A stretch of 64,000 nt of DNA from assembly GCA_036782715.1 (NCBI GenBank), contig DAIPYN010000007.1, positions 1-64,000 on the forward strand. The letters run 5' to 3'. The position numbers were made by a program, and so were the translations under genes. Source of the stretch: UBA3478 sp036782715 (GTDB lineage: Bacteria; Bacteroidota; Bacteroidia; Flavobacteriales; Flavobacteriaceae). Positions 35,229 through 44,314 of the stretch are shown piece after piece. Each line of letters opens with the position of its first letter. The stretch's first letter is position 1. The notes under the pieces are model-generated. The model was not told the DNA's origin and did not search any database. It worked only from the letters and a program-made list of their open reading frames with translations.

Positions 35229-37088
35229 ATGTCAAATACCCAATATACCGAAGATAATATACGATCGCTTGACTGGAGAGAACATATCCGGTTGAGACCG
35301 GGTATGTATATCGGTAAGTTAGGAGACGGGTCTAGCGCTGATGATGGAATATATATTCTGCTAAAAGAAATTTTAGATAACAGTATCGATGAATTTGTCA
35401 TGGGTGCTGGTAAAACCATCGAAATCTGGATCAAAGATCAACGAGTAGTTGTAAGAGATTACGGTCGAGGTATTCCGCTCGGAAAGCTCGTAGACGTCGT
35501 TTCAAAGATGAACACCGGTGGAAAGTATGATACTCGTGCTTTTAAAAAATCGGTAGGTCTTAACGGAGTTGGTACTAAAGCAGTTAATGCGCTTTCTTCC
35601 TATTTCAAGGTGAGTTCTTTTAGAGATAATAAAGAGCGACATGTAGAGTTCGAAAAAGGGGTGTTGTCTAATGACAATGAATCAGATTCTAAGCAACGCA
35701 AGGGCACCCGTACAGAATATATCCCTGACGCCGATATCTTTAAAAACTTCAGATATCGTGATGAATATGTAGAGCGGATGCTTAAAAACTATGTGTATCT
35801 CAATCCGGGATTAACCATCGTTTTTAATGGAGAAAAATTCTATTCTGAAAATGGATTAAAGGATTTGCTCGAAGATCAAAATCCATCAGAAGATTTTCTT
35901 TATCCAATTATCCATCTTAAAGGGGATGATATTGAGGTAGCCATTACTCATTCTAAAACCCAGTATAACGAAGAATATCATTCGTTTGTTAATGGTCAGC
36001 ACACCACCCAAGGAGGAACGCATCAAGCTGCATTTAGGGAAGCTATCGTTAAAACTTTAAGAGATTTTTACGGTAAAAATTACGACGCCTCAGATGTTAG
36101 AAAGTCTATTATTTCTGCCATTGCCATAAAGGTAATGGAACCCGTTTTTGAAAGTCAGACCAAAACAAAACTGGGATCTACTGATATGGGAGGTGATTTA
36201 CCTACCGTTAGAACCTATGTTAATGATTTTATTGGCCACCATTTAGACAATTATCTGCATAGAAATCCTGAAATCGCTGATCAAATTCAGCGTAAAATTC
36301 TCCAAGCTGAAAAAGAGCGAAAAGAATTATCGGGGATTAGAAAATTAGCTAAGGAACGTGCAAAAAAAGCCAGTCTTCACAATAAAAAATTGAGAGATTG
36401 TCGAGTACATCTCACCGATTTAAAAAACGACAGACGTCTTGAATCCACCTTGTTTATTACTGAGGGAGACTCCGCTTCAGGATCGATTACTAAATCTCGT
36501 GACGTAAACACTCAAGCGGTTTTTAGTTTAAGAGGAAAACCCTTAAACTCTTACGGAATGAGTAAGAAAATCGTTTACGAGAACGAAGAATTTAATCTGC
36601 TACAAGCGGCTTTAAACATTGAGGATTCGATGGAGGATTTACGATACAACAATATCGTAATCGCTACTGATGCGGATGTTGACGGAATGCACATACGCCT
36701 ACTTCTAATTACTTTCTTTCTGCAGTTTTTTCCTGAATTAATTAAGGAGAATCACTTATACATCCTTCAAACCCCTCTTTTTAGAGTTCGTAATAAGAAA
36801 AAGACGATTTATTGCTATAGTGAAACCGAGCGAAAAAAAGCTATTGCAGAATTGGGTTCTAAGCCTGAAATTACTCGATTTAAGGGTTTAGGTGAAATTT
36901 CGCCCGAAGAGTTTAAGCATTTTATTGGTGAATCGATTCGTCTAGAGCCGATACTTCTAGATAAAGCTATGAGTATTGATCAATTACTCAATTTTTATAT
37001 GGGTAAGAATACTCCTGATCGTCAAGAATTTGTAATTAATAATCTTAAAGTTGAACTAGATCTAGTTGATGAGCGAGCTACCACCTAA
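35229..37088 (+). CDS. parE: DNA topoisomerase IV subunit B
   Basis: The 619-residue protein is a type IIA topoisomerase ATPase subunit. It has the GHKL ATP site (ILDNSIDEFVMGAG near 50; DYGRGIPLG near 76; KSVGLNGVGTKAVNALS near 107) and the TOPRIM domain (ITEGDSASGSITKSRD near 412; ATDADVDGMHIRLL near 478). The length and direct coupling to a parC-type gene favour topoisomerase IV, which unlinks daughter chromosomes, rather than gyrase. It overlaps the next gene by 20 bases. No exact -7 box is seen in the 89-base gap before it. Confidence 0.93.
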   Translation: MSNTQYTEDNIRSLDWREHIRLRPGMYIGKLGDGSSADDGIYILLKEILDNSIDEFVMGAGKTIEIWIKDQRVVVRDYGRGIPLGKLVDVVSKMNTGGKYDTRAFKKSVGLNGVGTKAVNALSSYFKVSSFRDNKERHVEFEKGVLSNDNESDSKQRKGTRTEYIPDADIFKNFRYRDEYVERMLKNYVYLNPGLTIVFNGEKFYSENGLKDLLEDQNPSEDFLYPIIHLKGDDIEVAITHSKTQYNEEYHSFVNGQHTTQGGTHQAAFREAIVKTLRDFYGKNYDASDVRKSIISAIAIKVMEPVFESQTKTKLGSTDMGGDLPTVRTYVNDFIGHHLDNYLHRNPEIADQIQRKILQAEKERKELSGIRKLAKERAKKASLHNKKLRDCRVHLTDLKNDRRLESTLFITEGDSASGSITKSRDVNTQAVFSLRGKPLNSYGMSKKIVYENEEFNLLQAALNIEDSMEDLRYNNIVIATDADVDGMHIRLLLITFFLQFFPELIKENHLYILQTPLFRVRNKKKTIYCYSETERKKAIAELGSKPEITRFKGLGEISPEEFKHFIGESIRLEPILLDKAMSIDQLLNFYMGKNTPDRQEFVINNLKVELDLVDERATT

Positions 37089-39672
37089 TGAATTAAATCA
37101 CGGTTCTGAACCGAATGAACGGATGGTTACCGTTTCGGGGATGTATCAAGACTGGTTTCTTGATTATGCCTCCTATGTGATTTTAGAGCGTGCAGTTCCT
37201 GCTATCGAAGATGGGTTTAAACCCGTTCAACGCCGAATTCTTCATGCCCTTAAAGAGCTTGATGATGGGAGATACAATAAGGTTGCAAATGTCGTTGGCC
37301 ATACGATGCAGTACCATCCCCATGGTGATGCAAGTATTTCAGATGCTATGGTGCAAATCGGGCAAAAGGAATTACTTATCGATACCCAAGGAAACTGGGG
37401 TAACCTATTAACAGGTGATAGTGCGGCAGCCTCTAGGTATATAGAAGCTAGACTTACCAAATTTGCATTAGACGTTGTTTATAGCCCAAAAATTACCGAT
37501 TGGCAAAGTTCTTATGACGGAAGAAAGAAAGAACCTGTTCATTTGCCTGTAAAGTTTCCGATGCTGCTTGCTCAAGGGGCTGAGGGTATTGCAGTGGGCC
37601 TATCAACTAAAGTTCTCCCACATAATTTCATTGAACTTATTGACGCCAGTGTTGCGTATTTAAATAACCGTAGTTTTTCTTTAGTGCCTGATTTTCCTAC
37701 TGGAGGTATCGTTGATGCCACCCAGTATAATGATGGTTTACGAGGAGGAAGGGTTAGAGTGAGAGCAAGAATTGAAATTCAGGATAAGTCAACGCTTGTT
37801 ATTCAGGAAATACCCTACGGTACTAACACCTCTTCTCTTATAGATTCCATTTTAAAGGCTAATGATAAGGGAAAGATTAAAATCAAGAAGGTCGAGGATA
37901 ATACTGCAGAAAATGTAGAAATTTTAGTACACCTACCCACTGGGATTTCCCCAGACAAAACTATTGACGCCCTATATGCTTTTACTTCTTGTGAAGTTTC
38001 TATTGCACCATTGGCTTGTGTTATCGAAGATCACAAACCGGCTTTCATTGACGTAAAAACAATATTAAAGCGTTCTACCGATCATACGGTGGAATTATTA
38101 AGGTCTGAGCTTGAAATTCAATTAAAAGAGTTACAAGAACAATGGCATTTTTCTTCATTAGAACGCATTTTTATTGAAAATCGAATCTATCGAGAGATTG
38201 AAGAAGAAGAAACTTGGGAAGGAGTAATTTCTGCAATTGATAGAGGGCTTCAGCCTCATATCACCCACCTAAAAAGAGCGGTTACCGAAGAGGATATTGT
38301 AAGACTTACTGAAATTCGAATCAAGCGTATTTCTAAGTTTGATATCGATAAAGCAGCTGCTTATATCGAATCATTAGAGGACCAAATTACTGAAGTCGAA
38401 AACCACCTAGCTCACATTGTTGATTTTGCTATTAATTACTTCAAATCACTGAAAAAGAAATATGGTGAAGGAAAAGAACGCAAAGCGGAATTAAGAGTTT
38501 TTGATACGATCGAAGCTACTAAAGTGGTTATCCGAAACCTTAAACTTTACGTCAACAGAGAGGAAGGTTTTGTTGGTACTGGGCTTCGTAAAGACGAATA
38601 TGTCGCTGACTGTAGTGATATTGATGATTTTATCGTCTTTTTCGCTGATGGATCAATGCAGGTCAGTAAGGTTGATTCTAAAGTCTTTGTAGGAAAAGAA
38701 ATCATACACGTTAGCATCTTCAAGAAAAATGATTCGCGAATGGTGTATAACATGGTTTATAAGCTTCCCAAGAAAGGTCCTTCGTTCATAAAAAGATTTG
38801 CGGTGACCTCTGTGACCAGAGATCGTAAATATTCATTAACCTCTAATGTTGAGGACTGTCAGGTCTTGTATTTTAGTGCTAACCCAAATGGAGAGGCCGA
38901 AACCATAACTGTTTTCCTAAAACCTACAGGAAGTATTAAAAAGTTGAAATGGGATATTGATTTTGCAGATATCCTGATTAAGGGTAGAGGGTCAAAGGGT
39001 AATTTGGTTTCGAAACATAGCGTCAAGAAAATTGAATTCAAAGATTCAGGTAAATCAACTCTAAAGCCTCGTGAATTATGGTATGATTCGATTACTAGGA
39101 GATTGAATTCTGAAGATAGAGGTGAGTATTTAGGTGCCTTTAATGGGGACGATCTCTTACTTATCGTTACCTCTGATGGAGTGGTAAAAACTGTTACTCC
39201 AGATTTAGCACTCCACATGCCCGACAACTTGTTGCGATTAGAAAAGTGGATACCCACAAAACCTCTATCCGTATTTTACTACGAGGGTGAAAGAGAAAGA
39301 TACTTTTTGAAGCGATTCCTAATCGAGCAAGAGTTGAAAGAGGATCTTATTATCAGTGAAACTAAAGGATCAGAATTAATTGAATTCTTGACTGATTATC
39401 GCCCCGTTATTCGTTTAGAGTTTGTCAAGCCAAGAGGAAAAGATCCATTACCCGACTTAACCCTCAATGTAGAGGATTTCATTAGCGTAAAGGGGATCAA
39501 GGCTCTAGGTAATCAGGTCACCACAGACAAGATCAAACAAGTACATGTTGAGGACCCTTTACCTTACGAGGAAGAAGAAACTGATAAGGATGAGATCGAT
39601 GAATCAAACAATGAAGGTTCAAATGATGACGCTGACGCACAAAATGAAGGAGGAGAACTAACTCTTTTCTAA
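37069..39672 (+). CDS. parC: DNA topoisomerase IV subunit A
   Basis: The 867-residue subunit cuts and rejoins DNA. The catalytic Tyr lies in AAASRYIEARLTKFA near 122, after KPVQRRILHALKEL and HTMQYHPHGDASISDAM. The C-terminal half has the degenerate beta-pinwheel expected for ParC, with no clear GyrA-box, again pointing to topoisomerase IV. A very acidic tail of about 40 residues (Glu, Asp, Asn rich) ends in GGELTLF. ATG 37069 is used; the frame also opens at TTG 37066. It overlaps parE by 20 bases, and its own last 15 bases overlap the convergent lipoprotein gene. Confidence 0.93.
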   Translation: MSELPPNELNHGSEPNERMVTVSGMYQDWFLDYASYVILERAVPAIEDGFKPVQRRILHALKELDDGRYNKVANVVGHTMQYHPHGDASISDAMVQIGQKELLIDTQGNWGNLLTGDSAAASRYIEARLTKFALDVVYSPKITDWQSSYDGRKKEPVHLPVKFPMLLAQGAEGIAVGLSTKVLPHNFIELIDASVAYLNNRSFSLVPDFPTGGIVDATQYNDGLRGGRVRVRARIEIQDKSTLVIQEIPYGTNTSSLIDSILKANDKGKIKIKKVEDNTAENVEILVHLPTGISPDKTIDALYAFTSCEVSIAPLACVIEDHKPAFIDVKTILKRSTDHTVELLRSELEIQLKELQEQWHFSSLERIFIENRIYREIEEEETWEGVISAIDRGLQPHITHLKRAVTEEDIVRLTEIRIKRISKFDIDKAAAYIESLEDQITEVENHLAHIVDFAINYFKSLKKKYGEGKERKAELRVFDTIEATKVVIRNLKLYVNREEGFVGTGLRKDEYVADCSDIDDFIVFFADGSMQVSKVDSKVFVGKEIIHVSIFKKNDSRMVYNMVYKLPKKGPSFIKRFAVTSVTRDRKYSLTSNVEDCQVLYFSANPNGEAETITVFLKPTGSIKKLKWDIDFADILIKGRGSKGNLVSKHSVKKIEFKDSGKSTLKPRELWYDSITRRLNSEDRGEYLGAFNGDDLLLIVTSDGVVKTVTPDLALHMPDNLLRLEKWIPTKPLSVFYYEGERERYFLKRFLIEQELKEDLIISETKGSELIEFLTDYRPVIRLEFVKPRGKDPLPDLTLNVEDFISVKGIKALGNQVTTDKIKQVHVEDPLPYEEEETDKDEIDESNNEGSNDDADAQNEGGELTLF

Positions 39673-40050
39673 AGAGCGTATTTTTTTAGCATATCCTCTC
39701 ATTTTGATAGGCTCAGATAAGTATCCATATTCAAATCGATAACCATCCACATCGGTTTCAAGAATTTTGATATGAATAGCCTCTTTTTCCTGATTATTTT
39801 TTGGATTTTTATTTCGAAGAATCATTTCACAATCATTAATCCATCTTACCGTAGAAGTATCTACTTGATTCTGAAATCGATCGATCTCGTAGTCTTCATG
39901 TCGCTCAAAAATCGAAATTAAGGTGTCTGAATCTGTAATTGCGACGAATTCAAAAACTCCGGTTTTAAAATCTGAACAATTTCTTTCAGGTGCTCTTAAA
40001 CAAGAATTAAAGAAAATAAAGATTACGAATAAAGATAAAAGTGATTTCAA
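39658..40050 (-). CDS. Small lipoprotein, unknown function
   Basis: 130 residues from a TTG start at 40050, the only start that keeps the signal peptide. The N-terminus MKSLLSLFVIFIFFNSC is a type II signal with the lipobox Cys at residue 17, so the protein is anchored in a membrane. The remainder is polar, with a likely beta-rich fold (TGVFEFVAITDSDTLISIFER). A similar small protein follows topoisomerase genes in other flavobacteria as I recall and may be wrongly named after them. Its promoter is at 40073-40080. Confidence 0.8.
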   Translation of the reverse strand: MKSLLSLFVIFIFFNSCLRAPERNCSDFKTGVFEFVAITDSDTLISIFERHEDYEIDRFQNQVDTSTVRWINDCEMILRNKNPKNNQEKEAIHIKILETDVDGYRFEYGYLSEPIKMRGYAKKIRSLEKS

Positions 40051-40072
40051 GAGTACGTATTTGATTCAAATA

Positions 40073-40080
40073 CAAATATA
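40073..40080 (-). promoter_or_regulatory. Promoter -7 box for the lipoprotein gene
   Basis: TATATTTG on the minus strand matches TAnnTTTG exactly, 22 bases before the TTG start at 40050. Confidence 0.55.
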
Positions 40081-40097
40081 CTATTACCTTGCGTGAG

Positions 40098-41141
40098 ATG
40101 TTTAAAGAACGTTATTTTCCAAGTAGTCGTCTGAAAGAATGGTTAACCGCTCATACCATTGAAACCGAAATTATCGGTAGCTCTGAACTCGGGAAACCCA
40201 TTCATGCGATACGTGTAGGAGAAGGTCCTGTTAGAATTCTCATGTGGTCGCAAATGCATGGCAATGAATCAACGACAACAAGAGGATTACTGATTTGGCT
40301 TGAAAAGTATCTTCAATCTTCAACTTACCAAGAAGAATTAAGTTTATTTATTATTCCGCAACTAAACCCTGATGGCGCCGATAAGTACACCCGAGCCAAC
40401 GGAAAGGGGATAGATCTTAACCGTGATGCACTTACTCAATCACAAAGTGAGATCAAAGTTCTCATGCGAATCGTTGAAGAATTTAGACCTCATTACAATC
40501 TGAATTTACACGATCAGAGAACCCGATTTACTGTTGGTGATACTAATAAGGAGGCCGCATTATCCTTTCTATCAGCGTCAGCCGATGAAACGCGTAAGAT
40601 AACATCTACAAGAATTGCAGCCATGCGTCTGATTAACCATATGGTATCGTCATTACCTAACCATTTCAAGATGCATATAGGAAGATATGACGATGCTTTC
40701 AACCCGAATTGTACTGGAGACTACTTTCATGCTAAAGGTATACCTACGGTGCTTTTTGAAGCTGGTCAATTAGGCAAGGATTATACAAGAACTGAGGTTG
40801 CATTGATTATTGCGCACTGCTTGTCAAATCTTTTAGAGTTTTTATCCAAACCAATACCTGAACAATCCGATGAGGCAATTCTCAAAGAATATAGTGAAAT
40901 TTCAGAAAATAAAACGAATAGTTACGACGAGCTAGTCATTACAGAGAAGCATCAATTTTATGTCAGATATATAGAGGTATTAGTTAAGAATCAAATAGAT
41001 ACCGTCTTTGAATTCACTTCTTACGATCAAGTGGATTTAAGTCTAGTAAATCTTAGACAAATTTTAGACTATCGTAAGGGGACATCTGAAGAACAGCAAT
41101 TAATTCGTTTGAGATTGAGTCAATATCTTGAAAATGAATAA
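40098..41141 (+). CDS. M14-family zinc carboxypeptidase-like protein
   Basis: A 347-residue protein from ATG 40098 (the frame also opens at TTG 40089). The metal site HGNES near residue 55 supplies His and Glu, and LNLHDQRTRF near 140 the third His. LNPDGADKYTRANGKGIDLNRD near 95 is the substrate-binding segment of M14 enzymes, and LFEAGQLG near 220 supplies the likely catalytic Glu. There is no signal peptide, so it probably acts in the cytoplasm, possibly in cell-wall peptide or other peptide turnover. The C-terminal ~100 residues (after about 250) are an extension I do not recognise. Confidence 0.88.
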   Translation: MFKERYFPSSRLKEWLTAHTIETEIIGSSELGKPIHAIRVGEGPVRILMWSQMHGNESTTTRGLLIWLEKYLQSSTYQEELSLFIIPQLNPDGADKYTRANGKGIDLNRDALTQSQSEIKVLMRIVEEFRPHYNLNLHDQRTRFTVGDTNKEAALSFLSASADETRKITSTRIAAMRLINHMVSSLPNHFKMHIGRYDDAFNPNCTGDYFHAKGIPTVLFEAGQLGKDYTRTEVALIIAHCLSNLLEFLSKPIPEQSDEAILKEYSEISENKTNSYDELVITEKHQFYVRYIEVLVKNQIDTVFEFTSYDQVDLSLVNLRQILDYRKGTSEEQQLIRLRLSQYLENE

Positions 41142-41198
41142 TTCTCAGTAATTTCTAATAAAACTGAAATGTTTATAAGATTTTCCTCAATTCTGTAG

Positions 41199-41206
41199 TA
41201 TTTTTG
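41199..41206 (+). promoter_or_regulatory. Promoter -7 box for the Lrp/AsnC gene
   Basis: TATTTTTG is an exact TAnnTTTG match, 16 bases before the ATG at 41223. Confidence 0.62.
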
Positions 41207-41222
41207 CCGAAAATATAAGGTT

Positions 41223-41702
41223 ATGCCAAAAGTTAAATTAGACGAAATTGATCACCAGATTCTTGACATGCTTATCGAGAATACTCGTATTCCTTACACT
41301 GACATCGCCAAAAAATTATTGATTTCAGCCGGAACCGTTCACGTACGTGTTAAAAAAATGGAGGATGCTGACCTCATTAAAGGTTCATCTTTGACTTTAG
41401 ATTATGAAAAATTAGGCTATTCATTCATCGCTTACGTCGGGATTTTTCTAGAAAAGACGCATATGACCAAGTTTGTTCTTGAACGTTTGGCTGATATTCC
41501 ATACGTTACTGTGGCGCACATTACCACCGGTAAGTTTAATATCTTCTGTAAAATCAGAGCTAGGGATACCACTCACGCGAAAAACATCATTTTTAAGATT
41601 GATGATATCGATGGTGTGAGTAGAACCGAAACGATGATTGCCATGGAGGAGTCGATTAATGATAAAAAGCGACTCATGCATACGATCTTTAGAGAGCTAT
41701 AA
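41223..41702 (+). CDS. Lrp/AsnC family transcriptional regulator
   Basis: A 159-residue DNA-binding protein with an N-terminal helix-turn-helix (LDMLIENTRIPYTDIAKKL then LISAGTVHVRVKKMEDADLI, residues about 10-55). The C-terminal RAM/effector domain (about 65-145) has the family pattern AYVGIFLEKT and VTVAHITTGKFNIFCKIRARDT. Members sense amino acids and bind DNA as octamers. The window gives no direct hint to its ligand; proline dehydrogenase and an alanine dehydrogenase-like gene lie within 4 kb, which is suggestive only. Its 3' end overlaps aroB by 6 bases. Confidence 0.93.
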   Translation: MPKVKLDEIDHQILDMLIENTRIPYTDIAKKLLISAGTVHVRVKKMEDADLIKGSSLTLDYEKLGYSFIAYVGIFLEKTHMTKFVLERLADIPYVTVAHITTGKFNIFCKIRARDTTHAKNIIFKIDDIDGVSRTETMIAMEESINDKKRLMHTIFREL

Positions 41703-42737
41703 AGTAACCTCTTTATAGTAGGAAAAGGCTTCTAATACATCTTCTACCGCAAGTGGTATATCATAGACTGCTTTTCCTATTTGTTCTATTCCAACAAAAC
41801 GAACACTGCCGTGTTCGTTTTTTTTATCCTGTTTAGTAAGCTCGATAATTGTTTGGTAATCAGCAGGTTTGATTTTTGGTAAATCGTAAAGACTATGAAT
41901 TTGGTTAGTGATGGTTGCTAAGTCCTCATTAGATAAACCTAATCTTCTATGCGATAAGTGAGCCTCTAAAATCATGCCGACTGCTATCGCTTCACCGTGT
42001 AGTAAAGAGGAAGAGGTTTTGAGGAAAAAACTCTCTATAGCATGCCCTAAGGTGTGCCCAAAATTTAAAATCTTTCGTAAACCTTTTTCAGTAGGATCTT
42101 GAGCAACAACAGCTTGTTTAATCGAGACAGAATCACTAATGAGTGGTGTCAAATCATTAAAATTAGAAATTACCTCATCGAAGTGCTTAGAATCGTAAAT
42201 AAGACCGTGTTTGATCATTTCTGCAGCCCCACTGCGAATTTGGTTTTGAGGTAAGCTCTTTAAAAAAATAGAGTGAACCCATGTAAACTCCGGAGCGGAG
42301 AAAATACCGATTTGATTTTTAAAACTTCCAAAATCTACGCCTGTTTTTCCTCCTGTTGAAGCATCAACCATGGCAAGTAGGGTAGTAGGGATATTTACAA
42401 AACGGATTCCTCGCTTGTAGCAACTCGCAGCAAAACCTCCTAAATCAGTTAAAACACCACCGCCTAGATTGATAAGCAGCGCCTTTCTGTCTGCATTGAC
42501 TTTTGTTAATTGCTCCCAGACTATATTACATGTATCAATCGTCTTATGGGATTCTCCTGTTGGGATACGAATAAGGGTAAATTTTCGAAGATCAACCAGT
42601 TCCTTTAAAACAGGTAAACACAACTCGGCAGTGATTTGATCGCATAGTACAAAGGTTTTTGAAATGCCTGATTCCTTGATTAGGTTTTCAAATGGTTCTA
42701 CGCCTAAATGATCAAAATATACTTCGTGAGTTTTCAT
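41697..42737 (-). CDS. aroB: 3-dehydroquinate synthase
   Basis: AroB converts DAHP to 3-dehydroquinate in the shikimate pathway, using NAD and zinc. The 346-residue protein contains IPTGESHKTIDT near 60, GGGVLTDLGGFAASCYKRGIRF near 92-113 (NAD site), PTTLLAMVDASTGGKTGVDF near 117, and zinc ligands in AEMIKHGLIYD and LNFGHTLGHAIE and LLHGEAIAVGM. All are standard. It is transcribed away from proline dehydrogenase; a near-consensus -7 TATATTTA lies just upstream on the minus strand, around 42747. Confidence 0.96.
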   Translation of the reverse strand: MKTHEVYFDHLGVEPFENLIKESGISKTFVLCDQITAELCLPVLKELVDLRKFTLIRIPTGESHKTIDTCNIVWEQLTKVNADRKALLINLGGGVLTDLGGFAASCYKRGIRFVNIPTTLLAMVDASTGGKTGVDFGSFKNQIGIFSAPEFTWVHSIFLKSLPQNQIRSGAAEMIKHGLIYDSKHFDEVISNFNDLTPLISDSVSIKQAVVAQDPTEKGLRKILNFGHTLGHAIESFFLKTSSSLLHGEAIAVGMILEAHLSHRRLGLSNEDLATITNQIHSLYDLPKIKPADYQTIIELTKQDKKNEHGSVRFVGIEQIGKAVYDIPLAVEDVLEAFSYYKEVTL

Positions 42738-42784
42738 AGGGAGTAAATATACTATCGTATGTTTAGAATAAGGACTCTTTGAAA

Positions 42785-42792
42785 TATCTTTA
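42785..42792 (+). promoter_or_regulatory. Promoter -7-like box for proline dehydrogenase
   Basis: TATCTTTA fits TAnnTTTG except for the last base and lies 13 bases before the ATG at 42806. Confidence 0.4.
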
Positions 42793-42805
42793 CTGAAAAA
42801 AGAGC

Positions 42806-43984
42806 ATGAATTCAGATTTAAGGTTTGATAATACCGAGATTGCCTTTTCTCAAAAGTCTTCGCCAGAATTACGAAAAGCGTATTTAATGTTCAAGATGAT
42901 GAGTAATCCGAGATGGGTTTCTTTCGGTTCTAACCTGGCTCTTTTTGGTCTTAATGCTAGATTACCATTGATTCCACAAATCATTAAGTCAACCGTTTTT
43001 AGACAGTTTTGTGGGGGTGTTAATCGTTCAGATTGTTCAGATTTGGTTGCTGATTTGAATAAAAATGGGGTGAAGGCCATTCTAGATTATTCTGTAGAAG
43101 GCCAAGAATCTGAAGAACAATACGACAAGAAAACTGCTTCAATTATTGATTCACTCCAAACGGTAAATAAAGATGAAGGAGAAGCCTTTGGCGTTTTTAA
43201 ACCAACAGCAATAGGAGCGTATTCGGTTTTCGAGAATGCATTAAAAAAGGACGCTAATCAAGAAACAAAGGATGCGTTTGAACGTATTCGTAAAAGATAC
43301 CTGTCCATATTTAATGAAGCGGCTAAGTTGAACGTGAGCATCCTTATTGATGCTGAAGAAACCTGGATGCAAGACGCTGCTGATCTTTTAGCCTTAGAAA
43401 TGATGGAAAGGTTTAATACGAATAACATCATCGTATATAACACTTTTCAAATGTATCGCCATGATCGCTTAGAGTTCTTAAGTTCATGGATAATTACTGG
43501 AAGAAATAAAGGGTTTAAAGTCGGAGCTAAACTTGTCAGAGGAGCCTATATGGAAAAGGAGCGAGAAAGGGCTATAAAATTGGGCTATAACTCACCTATT
43601 TGTAAAGACAAACAAGCGACAGATGATAACTTCGACAATGCTATCCGATTAGTATTTGAAAATATAGACTTTTGCGGCTTAGTAGTTGGATCCCATAATG
43701 AATCGAGCACGCTTCTCACCACAACCCTTATGAAAAAACAAGAGATTGAGCCGGGTGACCCAAGAATTTCATTTGCCCAACTATATGGTATGAGTGATCA
43801 GATTACCTATAATCTGGCTTCTCATTCTTTTAACGCCATAAAATTAATTCCTTACGGCCCAATTAGAGATGTATTGCCTTATCTCATCAGAAGAGCTGAG
43901 GAAAATACTTCAGTCGCTGGTCAAACGGGCAGAGAGTTAACTCTGATCACGAAGGAATTGAGGAGAAGAAAAATTCTGAACTAG
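42806..43984 (+). CDS. Proline dehydrogenase (single-domain)
   Basis: The 392-residue FAD enzyme oxidises proline to pyrroline-5-carboxylate, feeding electrons to the respiratory chain. Diagnostic segments: SILIDAEETWMQDAADLLAL near 172, YNTFQMYRHDRLEFL near 211, GAKLVRGAYMEKERERA near 237, and the C-terminal IPYGPIRDVLPYLIRRAEENTS near 350 with RRxxE. There is no P5C dehydrogenase domain, so it is not PutA. It is probably monocistronic; the next gene is convergent, 2 bases away. Confidence 0.95.
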   Translation: MNSDLRFDNTEIAFSQKSSPELRKAYLMFKMMSNPRWVSFGSNLALFGLNARLPLIPQIIKSTVFRQFCGGVNRSDCSDLVADLNKNGVKAILDYSVEGQESEEQYDKKTASIIDSLQTVNKDEGEAFGVFKPTAIGAYSVFENALKKDANQETKDAFERIRKRYLSIFNEAAKLNVSILIDAEETWMQDAADLLALEMMERFNTNNIIVYNTFQMYRHDRLEFLSSWIITGRNKGFKVGAKLVRGAYMEKERERAIKLGYNSPICKDKQATDDNFDNAIRLVFENIDFCGLVVGSHNESSTLLTTTLMKKQEIEPGDPRISFAQLYGMSDQITYNLASHSFNAIKLIPYGPIRDVLPYLIRRAEENTSVAGQTGRELTLITKELRRRKILN

Positions 43985-43986
43985 CC

Positions 43987-44313
43987 TTATTCAATCAGCC
44001 GAATTCCTTCAGGACAACGGGCGATTCTGTGTTCAATACCAGCACTAACAAAAAGGTATTCCTTACAAGGTTCTTTTCTAGGTTTGCTTCTTTTGAAGTC
44101 GATAGAAGCGTCTTCAAGGAGTTTAGCAATTTTTAAACTATCCTGGCCCTTTATCACATTTGCGGTTCTGAGATCTTTAACTACTCTACAATTAGGTAAG
44201 TAACAAAAGTCTACGCCTTTTCCATCGGTTTTTTTATCAACGATAAACCACAAGAAAATGGAGCCAATTCCTAATCCAATAAGGTACCAAAATAACCGCT
44301 TAACGAAAGCCAT
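43987..44313 (-). CDS. DUF4258-like membrane-anchored protein
   Basis: 108 residues: an N-terminal membrane helix (about 5-24, LFWYLIGLGIGSIFLWFIV), then a small extracytoplasmic or cytoplasmic domain. That domain has three Cys (FCYLPNCRVV and KEPCKEYLF), plus a fourth near the end (ARCPEGIRLIE). It lies 1 base from the alanine dehydrogenase-like gene in an apparent tsaE-ald-DUF4258 operon, an order I remember from other flavobacteria. Function unknown. Confidence 0.78.
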   Translation of the reverse strand: MAFVKRLFWYLIGLGIGSIFLWFIVDKKTDGKGVDFCYLPNCRVVKDLRTANVIKGQDSLKIAKLLEDASIDFKRSKPRKEPCKEYLFVSAGIEHRIARCPEGIRLIE

Positions 44314-44314
44314 A

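Noticed and set aside
38859..39257. 132-codon minus-strand frame inside parC
   Set aside because: It lies wholly within a confident gene, has no recognisable motif and no promoter; typical of antisense shadows in AT-rich coding DNA.
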